From Pseudoips prasinana (taxonomy: Eukaryota > Arthropoda > Insecta > Lepidoptera > Nolidae), in the NCBI GenBank assembly GCA_951640165.1, contig OX621234.1, positions 32,926,549 to 32,990,548 of the forward strand: a stretch of 64,000 nt of DNA, written 5' to 3'. Positions 56,901 through 61,688 of this stretch are shown here, piece by piece. The notes beneath the pieces are model-generated. The model ran no database searches and was not told the DNA's origin. It was given only the letters and a program-made list of their open reading frames with translations. A program made the translations under genes and the position numbers. How positions within the stretch are numbered: position 1 is the stretch's first letter; the number at the start of each line of letters is the position of its first letter.

Positions 56901-57924
56901 CTTCTTCCTAGCAGCTTGCGGAGAGAAGAAAGATATATATCTAATGTTCTTTTTAGGAAACTTTCACTGCTTTGCCAGACAAAATCACATCACGTATCAA
57001 ACATCAGTGCCAACGTCTATTGCATCCCCAGCCTTTTTAGGGTTCCGTACCCAAAGGGTAAAACGTAAAACGGGACCCTATTACTAAAACTTCGCTGTCT
57101 GTCTGTCTGACTGTCAGTTTGTCTGTCTGTCCGTCTGTCACCAGGCTGTATCTCATGAACCGTGATAGTTAGGCAGTTGAAATTTTCACAGACGATATAT
57201 TTCTGTTGCCTCTATAAATAATAAAATAAATAAAAAAGGTTTTTATTCACGTAGACTTTTAAAAAGCGCTTGTAAATAGTCAGAACATGTTTGTAGTAAT
57301 ATAGTTGTATAAATTATTATTTCTAGTAACATAGATTTTTAGTAGTTATTGTATTGATTGTATGAAAACATTTATAAAATTTATATATTTGCTATAACAA
57401 CAAATACTAAAAAACGGAATAAAATAAATAATTAACGGGGCTCCCATATAACAAACGTGAATTTTTTGCTCGTTTTTATAGGCAATGGTACAGAACCCTT
57501 CGTGCGCGAGTCCGACTCGTACTTGGCCGGTATTTTTCTTTTTGAATACCCGATGTAAAAAGTGTATGTGTATATATGTGAGAATGTCGAATGCCGAAAC
57601 AGTTTAACTAATTTTTATGTGGTTTTGTAATTATGACAATGTGTCCAAATATTGAAAAAGTCATGGTCTAGTTGTAGTTGAAGGATTTGAACGATTAACT
57701 TGTAATTTGTTTTGCCAACTTAACATTCAACTAATCTGTATCTTTCTTATTTCCAGTGGAAGGAGTTCTTCCTGTTCGCTGGGCTGATGCTAATTGACAT
57801 GCTGATCTTCACAATGATGGCCTTCCGATATAAGTACGTGGAGGTCAAGTCAAGTGAAGAGAACCTTGCCATAGAAGAGATCAAACTCCCTGAGAAGCCT
57901 CCGACACAAGACAAAATAGACTAA
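32844..57924 (+). CDS. SLC15/POT proton-coupled oligopeptide transporter, 12 exons, start exon missing
   Basis: Exons at 32844-32922, 41707-41848, 45610-45696, 46944-47218, 48262-48344, 50773-50937, 51100-51225, 51917-52039, 52594-52943, 54941-55157, 55859-56095 and 57757-57924 have AG/GT borders and compatible phases. Together they are 2052 nt, giving 683 residues plus TAA. Seen: the E15xxER19FxYYG proton-coupling motif, H49 (aligns with His57 of human PEPT1), GTGGIKPCVSAFGGDQF (116-132), FYFAINAGSL, FWALFDQQ with W271, and FSVTGLEF with E587. About 12 membrane segments are expected, with an extracellular domain at about 361-558 between TM9 and TM10 carrying sequons at N383, N398, N433 and N440. 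The family imports di- and tripeptides with protons across the plasma membrane, typically in gut; Drosophila yin/opt1 is the likely insect counterpart. Family assignment is very secure; substrate range is inferred. The initiator Met exon is not identified and lies upstream of 32844. Confidence 0.95.
33571..33825 (+). repeat. GGTTCCGTA dispersed repeat, copy 1
   Basis: TTTTAGGGTTCCGTACTCAA, ACGGGACCCTATTACTAAGA, GTCACCAGGCTG and CACTAGGCCGGTCTTTTT. Further copies at 49315-49858 and 57036-57535. Common non-autonomous repeat of Lepidoptera; class not certain. Confidence 0.75.
33855..34325 (+). mobile_element. LINE 3' end (CR1/Jockey-like), copy 2
   Basis: Encodes the RT-ORF C-terminal motif PWNQLTAEIFPIRYDIAAF, then CATCTTGCCCACCACTGCAA, GTTGCGATTGTCCATGGGCA and the tail CAGGAGACCCACTTGCTCGT. 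Only the last roughly 40 codons and the 3'UTR remain. Confidence 0.65.
34326..34847. other. intronic AT-rich DNA
   Basis: Nothing beyond a short run ATACCCAGAAATTTAACTTT near 34695 that may be LINE-derived. No exon-like signal for the transporter is needed here, because its exons a and b join in phase. Confidence 0.4.
34848..35145 (-). mobile_element. SINE family A, complete copy
   Basis: Minus strand: CGGTTGGTAAAAACTTTCCT, TTCACGCCGCAGGTCGTGGG and TTCGATTCCTACACC (B box), then ACAAATATTTGTG, ending CCAGGATCTTATT. Contains a small internal AT expansion near 34935. Confidence 0.82.
35146..36010. other. intronic DNA, nothing recognised
   Basis: AT-rich; a small dyad CCATCAAAATTGATGG lies at 35529-35545. 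Confidence 0.4.
36011..36395 (+). mobile_element. SINE family F, split by an RTE 5' fragment
   Basis: tRNA-like head CGTGAGGCGCAGCGGTTAAG...CTGATTCGATTTCC (36011-36082) and body GACCCGTAAATATAGG...GTCCATCAATTATATGTTTA (about 36223-36395) match the unbroken copy at 63605-63800. The 140 bases between are RTE sequence. Confidence 0.7.
36083..36222 (-). mobile_element. RTE LINE 5'-end fragment inside SINE F
   Basis: Minus strand CATCTCATCCTGTGCGTGAC, GTAGAAGTCGACTCGAGGGA and ATACTACGATCGCGAACCGG match the RTE 5' region (CATCCCGTGGGGGG, GCGATCGCCAACC). Confidence 0.7.
36400..36515 (-). repeat. LINE 3'UTR-like repeat G, copy 1
   Basis: GTACACTTTATTGCAAAAAT followed by GGCGGCCTTATCGCTAAAAG and CGATCTCTTCCAGGCAACC; on the minus strand this reads as a 3' end finishing in an AATAAAGTGTAC tail. 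A second copy is at 43300-43425. Confidence 0.6.
36516..38147. other. intronic DNA with a GC-rich island at 37045-37260
   Basis: The island holds CCGTCCCGTAATTTAACGGG (a palindrome: CCCGT...ACGGG), GCCTCGGAACGGAGTCCTCC and CCCCGTTGAGGGGG. Its 67-codon minus frame is not convincing. The rest is AT-rich with no signal. Confidence 0.45.
38148..38350. repeat. degenerate RTE tail and unclassified repeat
   Basis: ATCATCATTAGCCTAATATC, GTCCATTGTTGGGCATAGGC and TTCCCCCAAAGGTCTCTATA parallel the ATCAGCCGAAAGACGTCCAC...AAAGGCCTCCC pattern of the RTE 3' end but diverge strongly; GGAGGCGCTGCCGCCCGACT follows. Confidence 0.45.
38505..38715 (-). repeat. dispersed repeat family C, copy 4
   Basis: TTCGCCCATAGCCAGTTGAA, GATGGGTCACCATAAAAGTG and ATTTAATTTCAAATCGCTTC, then CTCATACGATAACGTAAAT. 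Most degenerate of the four copies. Confidence 0.5.
38716..39439. other. intronic AT-rich DNA
   Basis: No shared repeat or exon-like stretch. The 62-codon frame at its start has no family features. Confidence 0.35.
39440..39575 (-). mobile_element. degenerate RTE LINE 3' fragment
   Basis: TCATCATGTCACGACGCCCC, CCAAAGATCTCAATGCATTT and GCCAGTCTTGCGAAACCCGC follow the RTE 3' end (CAAAGATCTCCACAATTGCC, GGTCTTGCGCTATCCGC) with about 25% differences. Confidence 0.6.
39576..41047. other. intronic AT-rich DNA with one dispersed repeat
   Basis: 40666-40720 (AAAAAAGGATTCCTAGAGAG, TTTTATGGCAGTGTTTCTTA) is a copy of the reverse of 12637-12692. A CCCACACACCCACCC patch lies at 40071-40086. Nothing coding. 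Confidence 0.4.
41048..41305. mobile_element. MITE family T4, copy 2, uninterrupted
   Basis: Ends ATACAAGATGTAACATAACT and TTATGTTACACCTTGTAT are inverted repeats. The interior shares AAACGTGTAACA, ATACAAGAATAACGATTAA and TTAAGTTACGTCCACTATTT with 30250-30815. Confidence 0.75.
41707..41848 (+). CDS. transporter exon b (TM1-TM2)
   Basis: Acceptor TTTTCAG, donor GTTAGT. It encodes residues 27-74, ILSLYLRDKLGYS followed by ATIIYHVFTMFAYFFP and the PTR2 signature GAMIADGGLGRFR. H49 is the counterpart of the essential first-loop His of mammalian PEPT1. The usual Asp-Ser-Trp-Leu of the signature is Asp-Gly-Gly-Leu here, an unusual loss of the Trp. It ends two bases into an Arg codon. Confidence 0.95.
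41965..42205. mobile_element. MITE family T2, copy 2
   Basis: CTCTACCGGCTAAGTCGCCG and the complement end, with the same palindromic interior as 32242-32464. The left flank CACACAAATATTTGTCCTGG is SINE A sequence, so this MITE inserted into or next to a minus-strand SINE A; a decayed GGGGTTCGAACTCG continues on the right. Confidence 0.85.
42670..42900 (+). other. unidentified 76-codon coding-like segment running into a foldback
   Basis: Open frame encoding DYYSNIEGCHYSYMQLPKVS, NEISWLGASLCESGYSLAEL and DERSGEDFIKALENKL, then TAG. Composition and codon use look protein-like, and it has no ATG at its apparent start (GTG). The last 16 codons lie in the left arm of the hairpin at 42854-43046. 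I do not recognise the family; it may be a captured gene fragment or a remnant of a transposon protein. Not part of the transporter, whose flanking exons join without it. Confidence 0.4.
42854..43046. repeat. 193-bp foldback with 46-bp outer arms
   Basis: Outer arms 42854-42899 and 43001-43046 (AGCGCAGCGGAGAGGATTTT and onward) match at 44 of 46 positions; inner arms AATAAAGTGCATATATGCTT / AAGCATACATGCACTTTATT continue the stem. The tip contains CTCGCGCAGTCTCGCGC. Confidence 0.9.
43300..43425 (-). repeat. LINE 3'UTR-like repeat G, copy 2
   Basis: ACAATACAAATACTCTTTAT, TGTACACC and GGGCGGTCTTATCGCTAACT, then GCGATCTCTTCCAGACAACC; same block as 36400-36515. Confidence 0.6.
43510..43565 (-). mobile_element. 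RTE LINE 3' tail, about 55 bases
   Basis: CACCATTATCATATCAGCCG, AAAGACGCCCACTACTGGGC and AAAGGCC. An imperfect inverted repeat (AACTTTAACAATTGCT, 43580-43631) follows at once. Confidence 0.7.
43632..44178. other. intronic DNA, nothing recognised
   Basis: AT-rich with a moderately GC-rich patch at 43937-44040 (GATCTCGGCGATCACAGCCC). No open frame. Confidence 0.35.
44179..44312. mobile_element. MITE family T1, copy 3
   Basis: TGTACATACACCAGCACATC and AGCTACCCCAATCTGTCAC at the left, GATTGCGGTAGCTGGATGTG at the right. Shortest copy, lacking the central dyad of copy 2. Confidence 0.85.
44612..44720 (+). mobile_element. SINE family A, 3' part
   Basis: ATATCAGGTATTTGGTTTCC, AAGCTCTGCTTAGTATGGGA and GAATAATGTCCCAGGATAAT. 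The 5' two-thirds is missing, as in ordinary 5' truncation. Confidence 0.78.
45005..45130 (-). mobile_element. RTE LINE 3' fragment
   Basis: TTCATCATATCAGCTGAAAG, GCGTCCACGGCTCGACAAAG and AGATCGTCGGTCCACCTTGC. It lies 220 bases below a 5' fragment of the same orientation (45357-45510), so the two may be remnants of one internally deleted element. Confidence 0.7.
45357..45510 (-). mobile_element. RTE LINE 5'-end fragment
   Basis: Minus strand: CATCTCATCCCGTGGGAGGC, GTAGAAGTTGACCCGACGGA and GAGAACGGGCAGCAGCGTCT, running to the GGCGATTAGGGCATATC region. It ends about 100 bases before transporter exon c. Confidence 0.75.
45610..45696 (+). CDS. transporter exon c (TM3)
   Basis: Acceptor ATTTCAG, donor GTAAGT. 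The first base completes Arg74. It then encodes TILYLSMVYALGSVLISVSA followed by MPPLNLPT, matching TM3 and the loop after it. It ends two bases into a Thr codon completed by the next exon. Confidence 0.93.
45800..45960 (+). repeat. LINE 3'UTR-like segment
   Basis: TGCATCTCCTGTAAGCCAGA, CAGGCATTTAGCAAGGAATC and GCTATAATGAAACCTGAC correspond to 34027-34130 (CTCCTGTAAGCCAGGATC, CAGGCATGTTCCGGGGAATC) in the CR1/Jockey-like LINE tail. Confidence 0.5.
45961..46943. other. intronic DNA, nothing recognised
   Basis: Contains several ATG-initiated frames of about 60 codons without features. A short CACCTCGGTCAAATTTCGAC near 46050 resembles the SINE D end. Confidence 0.35.
46944..47218 (+). CDS. transporter exon d (TM4-TM6)
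   Basis: Acceptor TTTTTCAG, donor GTAAGT. Residues 104-194 hold the two strongest family signatures: GTGGIKPCVSAFGGDQF and GYFFSLFYFAINAGSLISTF. These are followed by TPILRADVHCFGDNDCYSLA and a hydrophobic run. No substitutions stand out. It ends one base into a Leu codon. Confidence 0.96.
47345..47580 (-). mobile_element. SINE family A, minus copy in intron d
   Basis: Minus strand: GTTGGCATGGTTGGTAAATG, TTCACGCCGGAGGTCGTGGG, TTCGATTCCCACCCAGGACA and ACAAATATTTGTG; complete except for small deletions. Confidence 0.84.
47790..48045 (+). mobile_element. SINE family A, plus copy in intron d
   Basis: GGGCCTGTTGGCGTGGTTAG, CTCGTGGGATCGATTCCCAC, GATATTTGTAAGCATGAAGA and the TTTGCAATCAAATGGCC tail. 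With the opposite copy 210 bases upstream it could form a long intronic hairpin. Confidence 0.84.
48262..48344 (+). CDS. transporter exon e (TM6 end and cytoplasmic loop)
   Basis: Acceptor TTTCAG, donor GTAAGC. It encodes LFFVAGRKLYIIKKPAGNIL followed by GKVSSCIG. The F-A-G-x-x-x-Y...P-x-G-N block is typical of the TM6/loop region. Phase 0 at its end. Confidence 0.9.
48405..48586. mobile_element. MITE family T3, copy 2
   Basis: CTTCCTACGCACTATGCGGT and CCGCATAGTGCGTAGGACGC ends; the interior order is the reverse of the copy at 19411-19587. GC-rich against an AT-rich intron. Confidence 0.85.
48626..48936 (-). mobile_element. Helitron-like element, complete, copy 2 of family H2
   Basis: TCTATACAAATAAATAAAAT start and CACAGCTAG end on the minus strand, bordered by A and T. 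More than 95% identical to 11537-11844 by eye, with the main difference an extra CAGACAGA. The 18 bases before it (ATCCTAATATTATAAAT) look like the start of the other Helitron family. Confidence 0.83.
49085..49310 (+). mobile_element. short internally deleted RTE derivative, copy 2
   Basis: 5' block TGTGTGGCTGACAGTTAAGG, CATCTCATAGTGAGGGGGAG and GAATATCTACCAGAGTACGG, joined near 49245 to the 3' block GAGGGAGGCTCTTGGCCAAC, TCGGCTGACTTGATGATGAT. Same architecture as 13742-14007, with a similar junction. Confidence 0.8.
49315..49858 (+). repeat. GGTTCCGTA dispersed repeat, copy 2
   Basis: TTTTTAGGGTTCCGTAGCTA, a TGTCTGTCTGTCTGTCC run, GCTGCTACGGAACCCTTCAT and GAGTCCGACTCGCACTTGGC, ending CCGGTTTTT. 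Longest copy of this family here. Confidence 0.78.
49859..50772. other. intronic DNA with a 27-bp tandem duplication
   Basis: TAGATGTCAGGAGTACTTTT + ATACACA occurs twice in a row at about 50584-50637. Otherwise no signal; the 80-codon frame at 50086 is unsupported. Confidence 0.55.
50773..50937 (+). CDS. transporter exon f (TM7)
   Basis: Acceptor CTTTCAG, donor GTATTT, phase 0 at both ends. Residues 223-277 include HWLDHADDKYD, then R259 (aligns with the conserved TM7 Arg282 of PEPT1) and LFIPLPVFWALFDQQ with W271 (aligns with Trp294). Confidence 0.95.
51100..51225 (+). CDS. transporter exon g (TM8)
   Basis: Acceptor GTCCAG, donor GTAAGT, phase 0 at both ends. It encodes GSRWTFQADRMEQDIG followed by ADQMQVLNPLLILVFIPLFE. 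The G-S-R-W-T-x-Q-A block directly continues the FDQQ of the previous exon, as in all animal homologues. Confidence 0.95.
51591..51725. mobile_element. small MITE (family T6) in intron g
   Basis: CAAATTACATG...GCGCCGGTACG at the left and CGTACCGGCGCATGTAATTT at the right are inverted repeats of about 20 bases. The 69-codon frame across it is accidental. Confidence 0.65.
51917..52039 (+). CDS. transporter exon h (TM8 end to TM9)
   Basis: Acceptor TTTTAG, donor GTAAGA, phase 0 at both ends. It encodes AIYPFLTWCKLVRKPLHKMI followed by WGGLLAACAFVISGIVELNL, covering the Y-P loop and TM9. Confidence 0.93.
52040..52593. other. intron h, AT-rich
   Basis: Small dyad AATGAAGATTTATCTTCATT at 52440-52459. 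Nothing else seen. Confidence 0.4.
52594..52943 (+). CDS. transporter exon i (extracellular domain, first part)
   Basis: Acceptor TTTTTCAG; ends AATGTCAG before donor GTATGC. Residues 361-476 form the first part of the large extracellular loop between TM9 and TM10, with four N-x-S/T sequons. Ectodomain sequence is poorly conserved in this family, so assignment rests on frame continuity and phase: it ends with AG, completed by A of the next exon to Arg477. If splicing failed here, the frame would run 28 codons into the intron and stop at 53026-53028. Confidence 0.9.
52944..53072. repeat. 64-bp perfect tandem duplication at the exon i donor / esterase 3' end
   Basis: Bases 52944-53007 and 53009-53072 are identical, separated by a single T. 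Unit 1 begins exactly at the GT donor after exon i. Read on the minus strand, each unit holds the last 12 codons of the esterase, its stop and the first 3'UTR bases; unit 2 is the one in use. The second GT (53009) could act as a decoy donor, but it would add 65 bases and bring an in-frame stop shortly after joining exon j. Confidence 0.95.
53031..54734 (-). CDS. carboxylesterase-like protein, intronless, nested antisense, catalytic residues lost
   Basis: One open frame of 567 codons. Residues 1-16 form a hydrophobic signal peptide, so the product should be secreted. Type-B carboxylesterase/cholinesterase fold features: SVPYAQRPTGKLRFKDPLPP (47-66), Cys83/Cys100 with EDCLRMNIYTP, VIVWVHGYAF (121-130), VSHRVGVFGFL, WIRKNIKQFGGD and ITLMG...ILQSGS. 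Length equals the family norm. The nucleophile elbow reads GNNSA (204-208) instead of GESAG, putting Asn206 where the catalytic Ser should be. The catalytic His region reads GVAGGDE (452-458), with Gly455 in place of His. Only the acidic residue Glu332 remains, and the oxyanion HGGG is HGYA. Loss of hydrolase activity is therefore likely; the intact frame suggests a binding or adhesion-type role, or a very young pseudogene. It sits wholly inside intron 9 of the transporter, on the other strand, and its stop lies within the 64-bp duplication. Confidence 0.88.
   Translation of the reverse strand: MLRIIYIYILISGVVCDKIEVTIQQGKLLGNREATVFEKRIYFAFYSVPYAQRPTGKLRFKDPLPPKKWKTSFDARLEYHGACAQPHILHKQRLFGVEDCLRMNIYTPHIPRTEDYKLKPVIVWVHGYAFSSCLSQIHGADFLIDNEVLLVTVSHRVGVFGFLKLNDDDFNANMGLKDIVMALKWIRKNIKQFGGDKKRITLMGNNSAATFISLLLMTDASKFFSKIILQSGSIFSASIFQGDHKLERARLITEIEKQGLKLRNAKTKDIIMASQKIYSRIDIQDIQRPIVPFTPLVERESNMSLLTKTSSEFHKIIKDLKKPIMVGFNTKEGIAEVMPFIQNPYYLRLFTKFFRFLVPFTDGCRHNNTSKMYLQISDAIKKKYFKTSITENSLEGFLTYTSDLIIYPILKFINIVTEKSKSKIFVYKFDYRGALNAIKATVIGESKTKVKGVAGGDEICYILKCEPLWEHYSAMSRDKVNRDKDFTKQMARLWTNFAKFGNPTPLHYNANVTWFPKSKGGNNSMLLIRQTFQNINSKQEKDVFHFWNNIYDMYYKGNNCRRQHDEL
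54807..54880 (-). promoter_or_regulatory. possible core promoter of the nested esterase
   Basis: On the minus strand a TCAGT initiator-like motif (54811-54807) lies about 75 bases upstream of the ATG, with an AT-rich TAATTATCTTTAT stretch about 30 bases further upstream. Motifs this short occur by chance; suggested only because spacing and orientation fit. Confidence 0.2.
54941..55157 (+). CDS. transporter exon j (extracellular domain, second part)
   Basis: Acceptor TGTTTTAG, donor GTAAGT. Residues 478-549 are Lys/Thr/Val-rich and beta-strand-like, for example KSSNTTQLLITKGVADITVD, with several N-linked glycosylation sequons. It lies on the far side of the intron holding the antisense esterase. 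The phases on both sides match, so the nested gene does not disturb the coding frame. Confidence 0.9.
55158..55858. other. intron j, with a decayed RTE tail
   Basis: 55675-55770 (CGACGATCTTATCAGAGTCA, TTCAGCAGTAGAGTCTTCGG, GCTGATATGACAATTATGAC) follows the 3' end of the RTE family, plus strand, strongly degraded. Confidence 0.5.
55859..56095 (+). CDS. transporter exon k (TM10-TM11)
   Basis: Acceptor TTCACAG, donor GTATGT, phase 0 at both ends. Residues 550-628 include WLVPQYVVMTMGEVMFSVTG, LEFSFTQAPASMKSVLQ and SVWLLTVAFGNLIVVLI, the canonical TM10-TM11 block. E587 corresponds to Glu595 of PEPT1, which binds the peptide N-terminus. Confidence 0.96.
56661..56760 (+). mobile_element. tRNA-like SINE family E, copy 2
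   Basis: AGCCTATTGGTCCAGTGGTT (A box), GATCGTGGGTTCGATCCCCA (B box), then TGTCTGGGTATAATTTATCT. The B box is perfect, but the acceptor arms do not pair, so SINE rather than tRNA. Confidence 0.7.
57036..57535 (+). repeat. GGTTCCGTA dispersed repeat, copy 3, with a nested insertion
   Basis: TTTTTAGGGTTCCGTACCCA to CGAGTCCGACTCGTACTTGG. Includes a (TGTC)n run at 57094-57142. About 185 bases of AT-rich DNA (57220-57400) separate TCTGTTGCCTCTATAA from GCTATAACAACAAATACT, which look like one original junction. Confidence 0.75.
57757..57924 (+). CDS. transporter exon l (TM12, C-terminal tail, stop)
   Basis: Acceptor ATTTCCAG. It encodes WKEFFLFAGLMLIDMLIFTM, then a charged cytoplasmic tail ending PTQDKID and TAA. 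TM12 is at about residues 632-652. The tail is short (about 30 residues). Confidence 0.95.
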   Translation, partial: WKEFFLFAGLMLIDMLIFTMMAFRYKYVEVKSSEENLAIEEIKLPEKPPTQDKID

Positions 57925-57958
57925 CCTAATCCAACCAGCTGTTCCTTAAGACTTTTAA

Positions 57959-57964
57959 ATTAAA
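57959..57964 (+). promoter_or_regulatory. possible poly(A) signal of the transporter
   Basis: ATTAAA, the commonest variant signal, lies 35 bases after the stop, followed by a T-rich stretch. No AATAAA is closer. Assignment is by position only; a repeat tail begins about 30 bases further on, so the 3' end could also be inside that repeat. Confidence 0.3.
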
Positions 57965-57995
57965 TGTTTTGTTATTATTTATATGTTGTTTAAAT

Positions 57996-58105
57996 TTTTT
58001 TTATACAACTTAGATGTCAAACAAGCATACGGCTCACCTGACAGTAAGTGGTCACCGTAGCCTTCCAACACCAGGCGCATCATTAGCGCGTTGCCGACCC
58101 TTTAG
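57996..58105 (-). repeat. family B/LINE-type 3' tail just past the transporter
   Basis: Minus strand: CGGTGACCACTTACTGTCAG, GTGAGCCGTATGCTTGTTTG and a poly(A)-like end near 57996. It lies within 75-180 bases of the transporter stop, so it may be transcribed in its 3'UTR. Confidence 0.6.
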
Positions 58106-60274
58106 AAACCTTGTAACTCCATTTAACTTGGAGCTGTTATCTAGTTTACTACCCGAGCCTGAGCCGAATGGATGTCTTGGTTATGACTGTCTGTTGGGTT
58201 GCTAAATGATGATGAAGTAAAAGATGTAAGTTTGTGTGATCTGGCGACTGTGTTTATTTTAACTGTGTGTACACTTCCTTCTAAAAAAAAACTCGAAACA
58301 GGTAGCTACCTACTTTCCTGCTAAGCTCAGCGACCACATCATACAAAGTTACATCTAACGTACCTACCAACGATACACTTAATGAAAATTCCTATAAAAC
58401 AATTAAGATTCACTCCATTATTTATCCAACATTCTCAATCCTCAAACTTCACCAATGGTTACGTCAGTCTCGGACTGCACACATACACGCGTCTACCCTT
58501 TATGATGTCTTTTGCACTATACCTACTCTGTAAGGTGGACCTACTTCTTCAAATACACTGATAGAGTACAGCGTTATATGCTTGATGTTAACCCCGTCTG
58601 GGGAAGTTGATACAGAGCAAGCTGTAAAGCCCATCAGTGAAGTTGAACGTTGTGTGTCGAAATGAAGTTGTGCGTGAGTGATGCTACGCGTGTTGCAAGC
58701 CTCGGAGACTACCGCAACCATTTACCATCAAGTCAGCCGTATGTTTGTTTGCTGGCTTTGTGGTAAAAAACAAGCACATACTACAGTTTTGAAGGGTTCG
58801 TGAGTACCGTGACCTCGTAAACACCACTCAAAACGCTCAATCTGTTTAGTTAAATAGCGTTAACATATTAGACAATTAGTTTTGGCTAATTTGTGTGTAG
58901 TTCCCATAGCACGGGATGCGTCCCTTTACCCCTCGTTGTGCGCACTTGGTGAAACAAATGGGGTGAATTTATGTTGGTTCTCAAACTTTTATATTATTTA
59001 GGCATGCTGTTTTTGGCAGTTAATAGCTTATGCTTTGTCTTGTACGTGATTTTTTTTAATAAATTTAAAAATTACGAACTATTAAAGAATATAAAACAAC
59101 AAAATTATAACTTTTGGATAACTAATAATCAGTCTAAATCTAAGGATTTCATCCGTGTTAAACTTTATAAATTATAGCCTATGTGTTGTTCATTTAACTG
59201 TAGAAGCTGTTCTGTTGTTCATCATTATGCAAGCAGAATGTATTATTATGTATAAAATGCTTATCACATAATTTACTATACAATTCTTCTAGGTTGCTTT
59301 TGTCAAAAACTTGTAATTTTTTAACTTATCATATCCAGTCCTAGCCTACACATTCTATGCCAAAACATTAGGACAATTTATTTCATATATTTGTAAATGG
59401 GACAATCAACTTTTAAAGTGCTCCTTTCAATGGTTTGAACAAGATTTTTTTGAAAATATTTTTTTACATATTTTAATAAACTTATTGTACCATCACCAAG
59501 GAAATTCATTGAATTTTATGTTTTTCGTAGTAGCTGCGAAGTTTTTGTTATATTTTAGGATATTTTTTATACTTTATGATTATGGATCTCTCGCGTTACT
59601 AAAATTAGGACTTATTATTATGGAGTAAAACACAACATATTACTTATACAAATTGTATTAGTGGTTAGAGATAATCAAACAGTAGATATTAATATAATCA
59701 GACTGTCTTTTTCATTATGTTATCACATAATAAATGATGTTTTAAGGTCTACGGTGTTACCATAACCATTGCGACAGCTTATTTTTTAAAATAATCATAC
59801 TTGAACATAATCAGTATTAATAATTATATAATATGAAAACAAGCAGGTATTAAGGTTTACATTTTGTTAGTTTTTATGTATAAATGAGTGAAAATCTTGT
59901 AACAAACTACCAAAACAAAATCGAAAAGGTAGGGACATTTAGTAACGCTAGAGAAAACTATTTGGTAACAACAGAGAATGTGTTGAAAATCCGCATGTTA
60001 AAAATAAATGAGATCTAAGGCCTAAAAGAGATCTAAGAAACCATTATAAAATAAAAGCAATGAAAAATATCTTCTCAAATAACAAATACTTAATAGAACC
60101 TTTTTCATTATTTTCTAAACTAATATTTGGCGAGTAATATCAACATAAAATTACATTTTTGATTTTAAATTTTGTAATAATCTGTGTAAATGTTAAGGAG
60201 TAGATCACCAATTGCGATTTTAGAATTTTCTTCATTGTAACTTGAACAAGGTTGTTCATCATCAGAAGAATATA
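58106..60274. other. downstream intergenic DNA
   Basis: No gene recognised. 59150-59185 (CATCCGTGTTAAACTTTATA) is a scrap of the Helitron-like family at 8383. The rest is AT-rich and unique. Confidence 0.4.
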
Positions 60275-61688
60275 TCGTCATATCAGCCGAAAGACGCCTA
60301 CTGATGGACAAAGGCCTCCCCGAAAGATCACCACTATTACCGGTCTTGCGCTATCCGCATCCAGCGACCATGGGTCCATTTTGTAGAGGGCCTGCCTACG
60401 CTGCGACTTCCGGATCGTGGTCGCCACTCGAGAACTTTTCGGCCGTCGGTTCTACGAGCTATGTGCCCTGCCTACTGTCACTTCAGCTTTTCAATTCTTC
60501 GGGATATGTCGGTTACTTTGGTTCGCCTGCGGATCTCAGCATTTTTGATTCGATCTCGCAGGGAAACTCCAAGTATAGCACTTTCCATTGCTCTTTGGGC
60601 CGTCTGATAAGGGCCATAGTGAGCGACCACGCCTCTGTTCCGTAAGTCATCACTGGTCGAAGACTTTCGACTTGAGACACGGCGGTATTTGGGACGAGAA
60701 GATGTTACGTAGCTTCCCGAACGCTGCCCAGCCGAGCTGGATTCTACGAATGACCTCCTCCTCAAAGTTGGACCTAATTAGTTGGATGATCTTGTCCTAG
60801 GTAAATATAGTTCTCTACAACTTCGAGTGCAGAGTCTCCAACCTAAACTAGAGTGGGTGATTCATGGATGTTTCAGACCCTCTTGTTGAGAGACTCTGCT
60901 GACGCCATCGAGCATTTTACCAAGGTCTTCAAAGGTCTCAGCCATGACATTGATGCCAAAGCCTTCCTATTCCAGAAGCTTGAAGGCATCTTCCAATGCA
61001 GCGGTGAACAGTTTCGAAGATATGACATCTCCCAGTCTCACACCTCGCTGCAAGTGGATAGGTTTCGAGTTCTGGTCCTGGAGTCGCATAGACATAGTAG
61101 CGTATTCATACAAACACTTTAACACCTCGATATACCGGTATTCGATTTCTTTGGAGAAACCTCATTACGGCCCAGGTTTCGATTGAATCCGAGGTTTTCT
61201 CATAGTCCACAAACGCTAAGCATAATGGCTGGTTATACTCCTCGGTCTTCTGTATAACTTGCCGCAGCGTATGTATGTGGTCTATGGTACTAAAGCCTTT
61301 ACGGAAACTGGCTTGTTCGGGAGGCTGGAAGTCGTCAGACCTGCGTGCGAGACGCTTCGTAATGACTCTCGAAAACAATTTGTAAACATGGCTCAGCAGT
61401 GTGATGGGTCTGTACTTCTTCAGGAGGGTTTTATCACCCTTTTTGAAGAAGAGCACCGCCACACCTCTGTGCCATGCTTGTGGCGTTTGACCTTCTAGTA
61501 TGACGGAGTTAAATAGCTTTTGAAGGGCCCGTAGGATTGGTGTACCACCCGCCTTTAGAAGCTCTGCTGTAAGTCCATCATCACCAGGCGTCTTGTTATT
61601 CTTAAGCTGTTTAAGAGCCATTGTAATGTCGTACAGGCTGACGTTCGGGATGTCTTCGGTAAAATGTTGGGTTAGTCGTGCTCTGGGA
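60275..61688 (-). mobile_element. second RTE LINE copy, 5'-truncated and decayed
   Basis: Minus strand, from the reverse transcriptase region PRARLTQHFTEDIPNVSLYD onward to the GCCGAAAGACGCCTACTGAT tail. RT blocks KYRPITLLSHVYKLFSRVI, QASFRKGFSTIDHI and LAFVDYEKTSDSIE are readable (the catalytic AFD is TSD here); several indels break the frame below 61106, including loss of the FADD region. It keeps the NNKTPGDD junction that shows where the full-length copy lost two bases. Confidence 0.88.
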